Assembly: GCF_000626715.1 (NCBI RefSeq)
Contig: NZ_AQRA01000007.1
Coordinates: forward strand, 62,001 to 126,000
DNA from: Aquimarina atlantica
GTDB taxonomy: Bacteria > Bacteroidota > Bacteroidia > Flavobacteriales > Flavobacteriaceae
Direction: 5' to 3'
Length of the DNA stretch: 64,000 bases
Under the pieces are notes generated by a model that worked only from the letters and a program-made list of their open reading frames with translations, did no database searches and was not told where the DNA came from. Position numbers and translations under genes: made by a program. This document shows positions 22,881 through 31,441 of this stretch, one piece after another (within the stretch, counting starts at the first letter, position 1; each line of letters opens with the position of its first letter).

Positions 22881-23987
22881 ATGGTAAAACTGCACGATTT
22901 ACAGTTTATTCCTTTTATAAGTGAGGAAGAGATAGGGACTGCAATAGATAAGGTGTCTGCTGGATTAAATCAAGATTTGGCAGATAAAAATCCTCTGTTT
23001 ATAGGAGTGCTAAATGGTGCGTTTATGTTTGCTTCAGAGGTTTTGAAACGGTTTGATTATGATTGCGAAATTAGTTTCGTGAAACTAGCTTCGTACGAGG
23101 GAACTAAGACGACACACAAAGTTAAAGAGCTAGTAGGGCTAGGTGAAGAGGTTACAGGAAGAACAGTGGTGATCTTAGAGGATATTGTAGATACGGGTAA
23201 TACGATCGAAGTGCTAACAGAAATGTTAGTAGAAAAAGGATGCCTAACATACAAAATCGCTACTCTGTTTTATAAACCCGAAGCATACACAAAAAAAATT
23301 AATATAAATTATATAGGGATAGAAATCCCAAACCGATTTATTGTAGGATACGGACTTGATTATAATGGATTAGGTCGTAATCTTACAGAAGTTTATCAAT
23401 TAAAACCAAACAACATGACAAATTTGGTGTTATTCGGACCTCCGGGAGCAGGAAAAGGAACACAAGCAGAAGTTTTAAAACAAAAATATAATCTGGTACA
23501 TATCTCTACAGGAGATGTGTTTAGATACAACATAAAAAATGAAACAGAATTGGGTACTTTGGCAAAATCATATATCGATAAAGGCCAATTAGTACCTGAT
23601 GAGGTTACCATCAATATGCTTAATGCCGAAGTTGATAAAAATGCAGAGGCTAAAGGCTTTATTTTTGATGGATTTCCCAGAACTGAAGCTCAGGCAGATT
23701 CGCTAGCTAAATTGCTAGAGTCAAAAGGAGCAATGGTTAGTGCAATGGTAGCTTTAGAGGTAGATGATGAGGTGTTAGTACAACGATTGTTAGAAAGAGG
23801 AAAAACATCAGGGCGACCCGATGATGCAGATGAAAAAGTGATACGTAATCGTATTAAAGTATATTATGACGAAACAGCTATCTTAAAGAACTACTACCAA
23901 AAACAAGATAAATATTTTGGAGTAGATGGAGTAGGAGGTATCGATGAAATTACAGAGAGATTGAGTAGCGTAATAGACAAACTTTAG
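22881..23987 (+). CDS. Fused hypoxanthine phosphoribosyltransferase-adenylate kinase
   Basis: A 368-residue fusion of two nucleotide enzymes. Residues 1 to about 175 are a purine phosphoribosyltransferase with the PRPP motif VVILEDIVDTGNT and the GVLNGAFMFASE loop; it would salvage hypoxanthine/guanine. Residues 179-368 are a complete adenylate kinase: P-loop GPPGAGKGT, FDGFPRTEAQA and the short-lid GRPDDADE, so it is the short form. An ATG sits exactly at the start of the kinase half (23415), so some separate kinase could be made by internal initiation. Such fusions occur in Flavobacteriia. The obg gene follows 86 nt downstream. Confidence 0.94.
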   Translation: MVKLHDLQFIPFISEEEIGTAIDKVSAGLNQDLADKNPLFIGVLNGAFMFASEVLKRFDYDCEISFVKLASYEGTKTTHKVKELVGLGEEVTGRTVVILEDIVDTGNTIEVLTEMLVEKGCLTYKIATLFYKPEAYTKKININYIGIEIPNRFIVGYGLDYNGLGRNLTEVYQLKPNNMTNLVLFGPPGAGKGTQAEVLKQKYNLVHISTGDVFRYNIKNETELGTLAKSYIDKGQLVPDEVTINMLNAEVDKNAEAKGFIFDGFPRTEAQADSLAKLLESKGAMVSAMVALEVDDEVLVQRLLERGKTSGRPDDADEKVIRNRIKVYYDETAILKNYYQKQDKYFGVDGVGGIDEITERLSSVIDKL

Positions 23988-24073
23988 TTTGTGAAAGCCA
24001 AATCTTGCTCGGTATAGTAAAGATAAAATTGAAATATTCCTGATTTTTATTAGGGTGATATAGGAAACGAATT

Positions 24074-25072
24074 ATGACAGAAGGGAATTTTGTAGATTAT
24101 GTAAAATTACATATAACTTCCGGGAACGGAGGAAAAGGATCTGCACATTTACATCGTGAGAAATACATTACCAAAGGAGGACCCGATGGTGGTGATGGAG
24201 GCCGTGGTGGTCATGTTATTATTCGTGCAAACCCTAACATGTGGACACTACATCACCTTAAATTTAAACGCCATCTAAGAGCTGGTCACGGCGGGCACGG
24301 AAGTAAAAGCAGGAGTACAGGAGCCGATGGAGAAGATGTTTATATAGACGTACCTCTGGGAACTGTAATTCGGGATACCGAGACGCAAGATATCATTAAA
24401 GAAATTACAGAGGTAGGCCAAGAATATATTGCTGCCGAAGGCGGTATGGGAGGTAGAGGTAACTGGCATTTTAAAAGCCCAACGAATCAAACTCCTCGCT
24501 ATGCCCAACCAGGTATAGAAGGACAAGAACATGATGTTACTCTAGAACTTAAAGTACTGGCAGATGTTGGATTGGTAGGGTTTCCTAATGCAGGAAAATC
24601 TACTTTGCTGTCGGTTATAACCGCTGCAAAACCAAAAATTGCAGATTATGAGTTTACTACACTTAAACCAAATCTAGGCATTGTAGAATATAGAGATTTT
24701 CAAACTTTTGTGATGGCCGATATTCCTGGTATTATAGAAGGAGCGGCAGAGGGTAAAGGTATAGGTCATCGTTTTTTACGTCATATCGAACGTAACTCTA
24801 CCTTATTGTTTTTGATTCCGGCAGATGCCCCTGATATCAAAGCACAATACGAAATCCTTTTGGACGAACTACGACGTTACAATCCTGATTTATTAGATAA
24901 AGAACGACTTATAGCAATATCGAAATCTGATATGTTAGATGATGAATTAAAAGAAGAACTGAAGGTTGAGTTAGATCAGCAGCTTAACGTTCCTTACCTG
25001 TTTATTTCCTCGGTAGCACAACAAGGGTTGCAAGAGTTAAAAGATAAGCTTTGGCAAATGCTCAATGACTAA
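24074..25072 (+). CDS. obgE: Obg-family GTPase
   Basis: A 332-residue Obg GTPase, needed for late assembly of the 50S subunit and for growth control. The N-terminal glycine-rich Obg fold is clear ([22 protein letters not shown] and repeated GGxGG), followed by the G domain with [11 protein letters not shown] (G1), DIPGIIEG (G3) and ISKSDML (G4). The variable C-terminal OCT domain of some homologues is absent, as is common in Bacteroidota. It lies after the hpt-adk gene on the same strand. Confidence 0.97.
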   Translation: MTEGNFVDYVKLHITSGNGGKGSAHLHREKYITKGGPDGGDGGRGGHVIIRANPNMWTLHHLKFKRHLRAGHGGHGSKSRSTGADGEDVYIDVPLGTVIRDTETQDIIKEITEVGQEYIAAEGGMGGRGNWHFKSPTNQTPRYAQPGIEGQEHDVTLELKVLADVGLVGFPNAGKSTLLSVITAAKPKIADYEFTTLKPNLGIVEYRDFQTFVMADIPGIIEGAAEGKGIGHRFLRHIERNSTLLFLIPADAPDIKAQYEILLDELRRYNPDLLDKERLIAISKSDMLDDELKEELKVELDQQLNVPYLFISSVAQQGLQELKDKLWQMLND

Positions 25073-25501
25073 ACTTTGATTCCTTATTTTATAATGTATT
25101 ATTAGTGCTAATTCTACTTTAGCATTAAGGTGATATACTAGCTTTTTTATGTAGTCCACCTAGATATTTGGTGCACTGTTATTTCTCTAATCAAAACGCA
25201 CTCACAATTCTTCAGTTTCTTTTTCTGCAAAGTAGAGAACCAAATCATTCAAAAATTCTTCATTGCATTGTTATATGTGGTTCATTTTCTTGAAATGTAA
25301 TATTACCATTCAATAAAGGATCTTAATCCTAGATCAAAAGCCAAAATTTCTAATCATAACCCCAGAAAGGCTCTTTGCTAATTTTTCAAATATCAAATAA
25401 TATGTATCGAATATCACTAAAAGCAATGCGGATATGAAGTAAAGCTTTTTTTGTTTTGATCGATATCTATATTTGAGCACATAAAAAATTACCTTAATAA
25501 T
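25073..25501. other. 429-nt gap between obg and the uncharacterised cluster
   Basis: AT-rich. It holds a weak hairpin (TGCTAA / TTAGCA near 25110) soon after obg and a -7-like box before the next gene. I see no gene, tRNA or repeat in it. Confidence 0.5.
25468..25475 (+). promoter_or_regulatory. Predicted -7 element for the gene at 25502
   Basis: TATATTTG, an exact TAnnTTTG match 26 nt before the ATG. An upstream TTG lies only 14 nt away, so the -33 is uncertain. Confidence 0.45.
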
Positions 25502-26878
25502 ATGAATCGATTTAAGAGTATTCTCATTGTCATTTTAATATTGTTTTCTGTAAAAATAAGTGCTCAAAAAATTCCTGATGGGCTCTATTTTGTAAGTGGA
25601 AATGAAATAAATCAAATTACTGTTCTTAATAGAAGAGATGGAAGTATAAAAGCAACATTCGATACATATCGAGGAACTTCAGAAATGGCCTTTTCATTAC
25701 TCAAAAGCGTACCAGATAGCTATGAAAGTGTTGATACTAAAGAAAGTTACATTTTGACAAAAAAGAATAATCTTTTAACACTTCTGATATTAGGAGATAT
25801 GAATCTGGTTGTGAAAAAAGAGGTTATGGCGATTAGTAAAAAAGAACTAAAAGCTGCAAAAAAACAACTGGGGATTAAGTCTGAATTATCAAAGGAGTTA
25901 GGAAGCCTTTGGGGAAAGAAGAAAAAAAAGGAAGAAGAAAAAGGACCTCTTGAATATTTTGTAAAAGATGCAACATCAGATTTTCACCAAAAGAATGTAG
26001 GGAAAATAGTTTTCTTTTCTAAAGAACCTACTGTTGGTAAAGAAGATATCTCAACAATAAAAACAGATTTTAAAATTGGAGATGAAATTTGGGGAGTGGC
26101 TTACTTTCCTGCAAAAATAAAAGATAGCTATTATTTGAGACGGCTAAGTAATCGTTTTCAAGATAATTTTGGAAGAAATCACTATTGGATAACGATAGGA
26201 ATGGATAAAATGGAAAAAGATCTGTTGCCAAAAGAAAATGAAGTAGTAAATCAATGTACCGTGAAAAGGTTGAAAAAAGCAGATTTAGAGAAAAATTATG
26301 CGGTATTTCAAATAGTTCCTTCTTCTATAGCTAATATGAAAATAGATAAAGACGGGGCTTCTTTTTTACTAGGGAGAATGGGTGAACGCTTAGATCCTTA
26401 TAAGCATGGTTTAAGAATTTCTCTTACCGATGGGAAAATGGATCAGGAAGATGAACTCTATTTTGGTACGATTACTTATGATACAACAGAGGGGACCGAA
26501 GATTTAATAATGATGGCCAAAGAAATTGAAGAAGGAGCTTTAAAAGGAAAAAGAGCGCCTACTGCTGTAAAACATAATGCAGATTTAGAAGCTGAAATGA
26601 TGCAACAAATTGAGTTGTGGGCAAATACTAAAGACTGGCCAGGAGTGAAATTTCATAAAGTTATAATCACATTAGATTGGCAAATCTTAAGGGATGATTA
26701 TGGAAATATTACAGGAAATTATGTAGAAGGGGATGTGCTATATTCTGATGATGAAGGCTGTGGTTATAGAAATTTTGGGTTTTTAAAACCCTATTTAGGT
26801 AATGGACAATATGATGAAAACATTAGGCAGCATACTATTGGTCATAGAGGAGAATTAAGTTGTGATAAAGTGAAATAA
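25502..26878 (+). CDS. Exported protein of unknown function
   Basis: A 458-residue protein with a clear signal peptide (hydrophobic to SVKISAQK, residues 1-23) and no other membrane segment. A lysine/glutamate-rich stretch (LWGKKKKKEEEKG, about 137-149) separates an N-terminal domain from a larger C-terminal domain. The latter contains KIGDEIWGVAYFPAKIKDSYYLRR and, near the end, MMQQIELWANTKDWPGVKFHKVII. I recognise no family. It is the first of five same-strand genes; the next begins 80 nt later and may be co-transcribed. Confidence 0.75.
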   Translation: MNRFKSILIVILILFSVKISAQKIPDGLYFVSGNEINQITVLNRRDGSIKATFDTYRGTSEMAFSLLKSVPDSYESVDTKESYILTKKNNLLTLLILGDMNLVVKKEVMAISKKELKAAKKQLGIKSELSKELGSLWGKKKKKEEEKGPLEYFVKDATSDFHQKNVGKIVFFSKEPTVGKEDISTIKTDFKIGDEIWGVAYFPAKIKDSYYLRRLSNRFQDNFGRNHYWITIGMDKMEKDLLPKENEVVNQCTVKRLKKADLEKNYAVFQIVPSSIANMKIDKDGASFLLGRMGERLDPYKHGLRISLTDGKMDQEDELYFGTITYDTTEGTEDLIMMAKEIEEGALKGKRAPTAVKHNADLEAEMMQQIELWANTKDWPGVKFHKVIITLDWQILRDDYGNITGNYVEGDVLYSDDEGCGYRNFGFLKPYLGNGQYDENIRQHTIGHRGELSCDKVK

Positions 26879-26958
26879 ACAATAATAATCTTACTGTATC
26901 AATAATAAAATACAGATACTGATTATAAAAAAGGTTACATAGCCGGCAAAAAATAGTT

Positions 26959-27312
26959 ATGAAAGAAGAGTTAGTAAAAGAAGGAATTCAAAAAGAAGAA
27001 AAAGTAGGATATCTTAAATCAAAAGTAAACTTGATGCAGGGAACATTGTATCTAACACCCAATAGACTCGTTTTAGATGCCCATAAGACAGGTGTAAGTG
27101 GATTAGGACTTTTGGGGAGTCTACTCAAAAAACAAGTTGAAAAGAAAAGTTTTGGATTTAATCTTGAGTTTAAAGATATACAGAAAATAAGCCAGGGAAA
27201 ACATGGTGTAACAAAAAATGTCCTGGAGGTTACAGATCAACAGAATGAAACATATAGAATCATTGTGAAGAATTATGAAGAGTGGGAAAATGAATTGAAT
27301 CAAAAATTGTAA
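26959..27312 (+). CDS. PH/GRAM-like domain protein
   Basis: A 117-residue soluble protein that looks like a single GRAM/bacterial-PH domain: KVNLMQGTLYLTPNRLVLDAH is the typical GRAM opening, then strands around FNLEFKDIQKISQGKHGVTKNVLEVTD and a final helix (YEEWENELNQKL). Such domains often bind membranes or partner proteins. It lies between the exported protein and two small membrane proteins in the same direction, suggesting a membrane-linked complex; its target is unknown. Confidence 0.75.
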   Translation: MKEELVKEGIQKEEKVGYLKSKVNLMQGTLYLTPNRLVLDAHKTGVSGLGLLGSLLKKQVEKKSFGFNLEFKDIQKISQGKHGVTKNVLEVTDQQNETYRIIVKNYEEWENELNQKL

Positions 27313-27409
27313 CCTTTTGATTTGAACCAAAGAAATTCGTTGACTTATACTCATGTGATGATCAACGTTACATTTAATGAAGTGATTATAGAATTGTTGG
27401 AAACTAAAT

Positions 27410-27754
27410 ATGGCGAGAAAAATTGAAATAACCGCAGAGAAAACTCTTACCAAAGAGGTACTAAAAGATTATCTGGACACCATATTCTCTCCTTTTGGAT
27501 ATGAGGTGTATCTAAGCTCCTTGATAGGAGCAGATGTTGTCATTAAGAAAAGTAACTGGATAGGTGCTTCTGTTAAGTTGAAAACTAAATCTGATAAAAA
27601 CCATATAGTAATAAGTGGGTTTGCGCCATCAACAATGGCAAGAATACTGGTCTCTGGTATTCTTCCCATCTTAATATTATTACCAAAATGGTTACGATTT
27701 GAAAAAGAAATAGAAGGTATAATTAAAGAAGATCAAGCAATTTTTAATACGTGA
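27410..27754 (+). CDS. Small tail-anchored membrane protein
   Basis: A 114-residue protein: a soluble N-terminal alpha/beta part (about 1-78; ITAEKTLTKEVLKDYLDTIFSPF) followed by one hydrophobic segment at about 82-95 (ILVSGILPILILLP) and a short basic/acidic tail. No family recognised. It is 10 nt upstream of a gene with a similar plan (soluble first half, membrane second half), which suggests the two work together. Confidence 0.65.
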   Translation: MARKIEITAEKTLTKEVLKDYLDTIFSPFGYEVYLSSLIGADVVIKKSNWIGASVKLKTKSDKNHIVISGFAPSTMARILVSGILPILILLPKWLRFEKEIEGIIKEDQAIFNT

Positions 27755-27764
27755 ATAATAGCAA

Positions 27765-28286
27765 ATGGTTTATAAATTAAATGCAGAAGATGTAAATGCA
27801 GCTAAAGAAGAAATAAAAGAATATGTTTCTGGGTTAGCAGCTAGATTAGATAATGATTTTGGAGATGAGTATATAGTTTCTTTAGGGAAAGACACCGAAA
27901 TAGAAGATGATTGGAGCTATGACATAAAAATAAGAAAGGGAAATAAAGTTGGTGCTTCATTATCTCTACATTGGAAGAAACAACATTTTAATGATTTAAA
28001 TATAGAGGTTTCAGAATCTACAAAGATTGGTAGTTTCCTGATGTATGTTATAGTTTTTCCTTTTATGCTTATAGGTGCTTATATGGGAGCTAACCATATA
28101 GCGCCATTAGATTTTTTACCAGGCTATAAATTGGCAGGAGCTTTAGGAGGAGTCATAGCTCTTATTCCAGGAATAATTTTGACAACTCTTATTAAGTCAG
28201 TAATACTAAGAAAATATAAAGAGGAGAATGCAAGTCTTATGAAAAAAGCGCTAAGTATAACGGGTAATACATTTCAGAAAATTTAA
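27765..28286 (+). CDS. Small membrane protein with soluble N-terminal domain
   Basis: A 173-residue protein with an acidic N-terminal domain (about 1-90) and two membrane segments (about 94-112 and 123-145), then a basic tail. The overall plan resembles the preceding gene. It is separated from that gene by 10 nt and from the next by 1 nt, so translation is likely coupled. No known family. Confidence 0.7.
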   Translation: MVYKLNAEDVNAAKEEIKEYVSGLAARLDNDFGDEYIVSLGKDTEIEDDWSYDIKIRKGNKVGASLSLHWKKQHFNDLNIEVSESTKIGSFLMYVIVFPFMLIGAYMGANHIAPLDFLPGYKLAGALGGVIALIPGIILTTLIKSVILRKYKEENASLMKKALSITGNTFQKI

Positions 28287-28287
28287 T

Positions 28288-28926
28288 ATGAAAACAATTA
28301 TAAAATTTTTTATCGGATTTGCTATTTTTTTGGTACTAGGGGCAATCATTCTTGGTAGTATAGCAAATGAAGAAGATGGGGCAAGACAGCATTTTAGATT
28401 GTTTAATACCAGTGAAGAACAAAAGTCAGTTACTTTTGAGATGATTTATGAAGATGGTAAACCAAGTGATGTTTGGGCAATAAACGAAATAATTGACCCA
28501 GGAAATTCGGTGCAAAAAACGCTCCTTCCTGGTACTTATTTAGTGAAAACATGGGATCACGAAGAAGTACTGGAAAATGAATTTAAGTTTGCATTTAGTC
28601 TACCTAATCCAGAAGAATCAAACTATAATAATTACAGGTTTGATATCGCTATGGATAAAGATTTTAGAGTTGTAGATATGGCAGCATTTTATGAAGGGAA
28701 CTCGCTAGCTAATACGATGTCTAAAGCAGTAGGAGCGCATCAAGATGATATTTTGATAGTAGAGACGTATATGGGCAATAGACCTTTTTTGATTCCAGAA
28801 AGTTATACAGATCGCACATTTATTGATATCTACGAAGATATGCCCAACCGAATTAGATACGGAGAATTAATTTATAGATTAGAAATTGTAGATATTGATA
28901 AAACAACTAATGAGACTATAAAATAA
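28288..28926 (+). CDS. Membrane-anchored protein of unknown function
   Basis: A 212-residue protein with one N-terminal membrane anchor (about 5-26) and a periplasm-facing beta-rich domain. It starts 1 nt after the previous stop. A segment HFRLFNTSEEQKSVTFEMIY followed by a GTYLVKTWDHE turn suggests an immunoglobulin-like or DUF-type beta fold, but I cannot name a family. It is the last gene of the cluster; a strong 19-bp hairpin follows. Confidence 0.7.
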   Translation: MKTIIKFFIGFAIFLVLGAIILGSIANEEDGARQHFRLFNTSEEQKSVTFEMIYEDGKPSDVWAINEIIDPGNSVQKTLLPGTYLVKTWDHEEVLENEFKFAFSLPNPEESNYNNYRFDIAMDKDFRVVDMAAFYEGNSLANTMSKAVGAHQDDILIVETYMGNRPFLIPESYTDRTFIDIYEDMPNRIRYGELIYRLEIVDIDKTTNETIK

Positions 28927-28982
28927 TTATGAGTGAGAAAATAACTAAACTCATACTATTTTATTTTGGATGTTAAAGACAT

Positions 28983-29025
28983 AGGTAAACCAAAGTATAA
29001 AAAAAGTTTATACTTTGGTTTACCT
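28983..29025. terminator. 19-bp perfect hairpin between convergent genes
   Basis: Perfect stem (28983-29001 with 29007-29025) around AAAAG. It lies between the stop of the plus-strand cluster and the stop of the minus-strand gene at 29039, so it can end both transcripts. Confidence 0.75.
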
Positions 29026-29038
29026 TCTGTGCTTGATC

Positions 29039-29245
29039 TTATTGCTTTTTATTTAATAATGTATCAATTTCGAAGTATTTTTCTTTAAGTATACTAAGCC
29101 CAAATGCGGCTCCTGCAGCAGAGAATACAGAATAATCTAACGGTGCTTTAACACCAATAGTACTACACATGTCAATACCGAAGAGAGTAATTAGAACACC
29201 ACTTAGTTTGGCAGATAATGATGTTTTGAATCCGATAATCTTCAT
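29039..29245 (-). CDS. Small membrane protein, 68 residues
   Basis: A 68-residue protein with one or two hydrophobic stretches (about 9-27 and 37-53) and a C-terminal charged tail (KEKYFEIDTLLNKKQ). It starts 15 nt after the carboxymuconolactone-decarboxylase-like gene on the same strand, so it is probably in that operon. No family recognised; a small envelope protein of unknown role. Confidence 0.6.
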   Translation of the reverse strand: MKIIGFKTSLSAKLSGVLITLFGIDMCSTIGVKAPLDYSVFSAAGAAFGLSILKEKYFEIDTLLNKKQ

Positions 29246-29260
29246 AGATATAAAATTTAA

Positions 29261-29713
29261 TTATTCTTGAGAAGGTATCGGAGTCATTAAAGTAGCTCTT
29301 CCTATTCTATTCCATACATTAATACAACAAATAGCCATAATGATGTCTGCTACTTTTTTTTCACCAAAAAGACGAATGGCTTTTTGATACAACTCATCAC
29401 TTAATCCATTTACAGAAATATGAGTTACCTCTTCTGTTATTTCCAGAATAATTTGTTCTTCTTCAGAAAAAAAAGGAGATTCTCGCCAAAAAGGTAAGGC
29501 ATGTATGCGATATTGTTTTTCTCCTTGATTAACAGCTTCCTGAATATGCATTTGCACACAGTAGGCACAACCATTAATCTGTGAAGCCCTAATTTCTATC
29601 AATAAAAACTCTAAGTCTGATAGTGAGCTTTTTTTAATATCATCGTAAAGTGTCAAAATGGGCTTGTAGGCATTTGGATTAACCTCACTAATATCGATTC
29701 GATCTTTTTTCAT
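29261..29713 (-). CDS. Carboxymuconolactone decarboxylase / AhpD-like protein
   Basis: A 150-residue all-helical protein of the AhpD-like superfamily. The signature is EIRASQINGCAYCVQMH, that is C-x2-C-x3-H, the redox-active motif of AhpD and its relatives. Likely role: peroxidase or thiol-redox activity in the cytoplasm; true decarboxylase activity is unlikely given the CxxC. It precedes a 68-residue membrane protein by 15 nt. No regulator sits next to it. Confidence 0.88.
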   Translation of the reverse strand: MKKDRIDISEVNPNAYKPILTLYDDIKKSSLSDLEFLLIEIRASQINGCAYCVQMHIQEAVNQGEKQYRIHALPFWRESPFFSEEEQIILEITEEVTHISVNGLSDELYQKAIRLFGEKKVADIIMAICCINVWNRIGRATLMTPIPSQE

Positions 29714-29847
29714 GTCATTGATTTTATTTACTTAAAACAAAATTGAGCATATAAGATGACCAAAAAAATAATCTAGATTAAGAAAATCATTATGAGTATG
29801 GCTAAAAACGAATACTAGAAGAAACATTACGGATAATAAGTTAACGC

Positions 29848-29876
29848 TTGTAGTTTTGCCATCCCTGCTACCTTTA
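29848..29876 (+). promoter_or_regulatory. Possible promoter of the fasciclin gene
   Basis: TTG, 18 nt, TACCTTTA (seven of eight to TAnnTTTG). It would give a 5' leader of about 140 nt before the ATG at 30027. The rest of the gap 29714-30026 shows no gene. Confidence 0.4.
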
Positions 29877-30026
29877 TAGAGTAATGGTACGGCAGTATAC
29901 TTTGGTTCTTAAAATGTGTCGAATAATGAATTTAGTGTTTTGTTAAGATATGTTTAACCAAAATTTACCAAAGGAAAATGCTTCTATACCGTTTTCATAC
30001 AAACAAAAAAACGAAAAACTCTTACA

Positions 30027-30623
30027 ATGAAAATTAGAAATGTATTACCAGTTTTTGCTTTCTCCGGATTGTTATTAATGACCGCTTGTAGTGAAACGAA
30101 AAATGATAGGACTACACAAAACGAAAAACTAATAGCGCAGAATGTGATACCATCGGAAACCGTTAAGGAAAAACTACCCACTATACTCGAATTTGCTTCT
30201 ATGGATAAGGGGTTTTCTACACTCACATCTGCAATTAAAGTAACCGAATTAGCAAAATCACTAGAGGATAAAGGTTCGTTTACCATATTTGCTCCGGTAA
30301 ATTTAGCTTTTGACAAGTTAAACCCGGTCACATTAGAAAAATTACTAAAACCAGAAAATAAGGAGCAATTAAAAGCTATTTTGAATTGTCATATCATACC
30401 TAGTGTAATTACAAAAGAAGATATGGTTATTGCAATTAATGAAGGTAACGGAAGTGTAAAGTTAAAAACAATAGGAGGGAATTTGTTGACAGCAACAATG
30501 AAAGGAGATAGAGTTTTTCTTATCGATAAAATGGGTAATGGAGGTAACTTAGTGACTACAGATGTAAAAGCATCTAATGGACTTATTCATACTATAGATG
30601 CAGTAATGATGCCTAAGAAATAA
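30027..30623 (+). CDS. Fasciclin-domain lipoprotein
   Basis: A 198-residue lipoprotein (lipobox LMTAC, cysteine 21) with one FAS1 domain. The domain shows both conserved boxes: H1-like SLEDKGSFTIFAPVNLAFDKL and H2-like SNGLIHTIDAVMMP, with CHIIPSVIT between. FAS1 domains mediate adhesion or binding to surfaces and polysaccharides; this one should sit on the outside of a membrane. A strong shared terminator lies after the stop. Confidence 0.92.
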   Translation: MKIRNVLPVFAFSGLLLMTACSETKNDRTTQNEKLIAQNVIPSETVKEKLPTILEFASMDKGFSTLTSAIKVTELAKSLEDKGSFTIFAPVNLAFDKLNPVTLEKLLKPENKEQLKAILNCHIIPSVITKEDMVIAINEGNGSVKLKTIGGNLLTATMKGDRVFLIDKMGNGGNLVTTDVKASNGLIHTIDAVMMPKK

Positions 30624-30645
30624 GTCGCATTTTTATAATATTTCT

Positions 30646-30682
30646 AGACCTGTCTGTTATCAAATCAGACAGGTCTTTTTTT
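30646..30682. terminator. Bidirectional terminator between fasciclin and TIGR02117 genes
   Basis: 11-bp perfect stem AGACCTGTCTG / CAGACAGGTCT, 9-nt loop, T-run TTTTTTT on the plus strand. Lies between two converging genes. Confidence 0.85.
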
Positions 30683-31343
30683 ATTTGTCAGATTGATTTT
30701 TGTGCATACTTAGTAATCCAAAATCAAATGGAGTCCATAAACATGCTTTTATGTTACTTTGTTTTAATCCGGTGTTAACCCAGCTATTGCAGGTATTAAA
30801 ACAGGTGTAATTTCCTGTAGCTTCATAAAAGTCATCGTTTTTGTAATACCCTAAACCTGGTAACACTATTTTTTTATTTTCGCTATTTAATCTAAAAGTA
30901 GCCGAGATATATTGGTTTATCTTTTTAAGCTGTTTTTGATTGACTTTTAGAGCAACCCAATCCTCTTGCATAGAAGAATATCTGGTAACATGTAATAAGG
31001 TTGGAGTATTAAGAAATAAGGCTTGAAATCCATTAACAAAAGTAAGATCTGCCCATAATGGGGTTTCGACATAAAAGTTTTTATCGCCCCAGCCAAATGA
31101 AAAATATTGTGCTTGGGAAGTGTTTAACTGATCTTTTAATACACTAGCATTTAAGTCATTTTTGGCAATGATAATTTCTAAATGAACACCATTAGAACTT
31201 AGGTAAACGGTATGATTTTTTTCTTCGCTACCTTGTTTTCCATTTACTGGGATATAAGTTAATACAAGAGATACGATAAGATATAATGCCGGGAGTATTA
31301 AAATGATCCCAATGTATTTTAATATCTTTTTGATTATCCTCAT
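30681..31343 (-). CDS. TIGR02117 / DUF2459 family protein
   Basis: A 220-residue protein with an N-terminal membrane anchor (about 8-30) followed by VYLSSNGVHLEIII and FGWGDKNFYVETPLWADL, the hallmark of the TIGR02117 (DUF2459) group. Two further conserved parts are the C-x3-C segment TCFNTCNSWVN and the closing WTPFDFGLL. The biochemical function of the family is not established; a periplasmic cysteine-based hydrolase-like role is sometimes suspected. It stands alone, next to the alpha-2-macroglobulin gene on the same strand, 98 nt away. Confidence 0.85.
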   Translation of the reverse strand: MRIIKKILKYIGIILILPALYLIVSLVLTYIPVNGKQGSEEKNHTVYLSSNGVHLEIIIAKNDLNASVLKDQLNTSQAQYFSFGWGDKNFYVETPLWADLTFVNGFQALFLNTPTLLHVTRYSSMQEDWVALKVNQKQLKKINQYISATFRLNSENKKIVLPGLGYYKNDDFYEATGNYTCFNTCNSWVNTGLKQSNIKACLWTPFDFGLLSMHKNQSDK

Positions 31344-31441
31344 GAGATAAAGTCTGAATAATAATTAGTCTTCTTCAAGAATACCAAATAATACCCGGTA
31401 AACTTGGAGAAGACTAAAATAATTAAAAGAAATGTATTATT

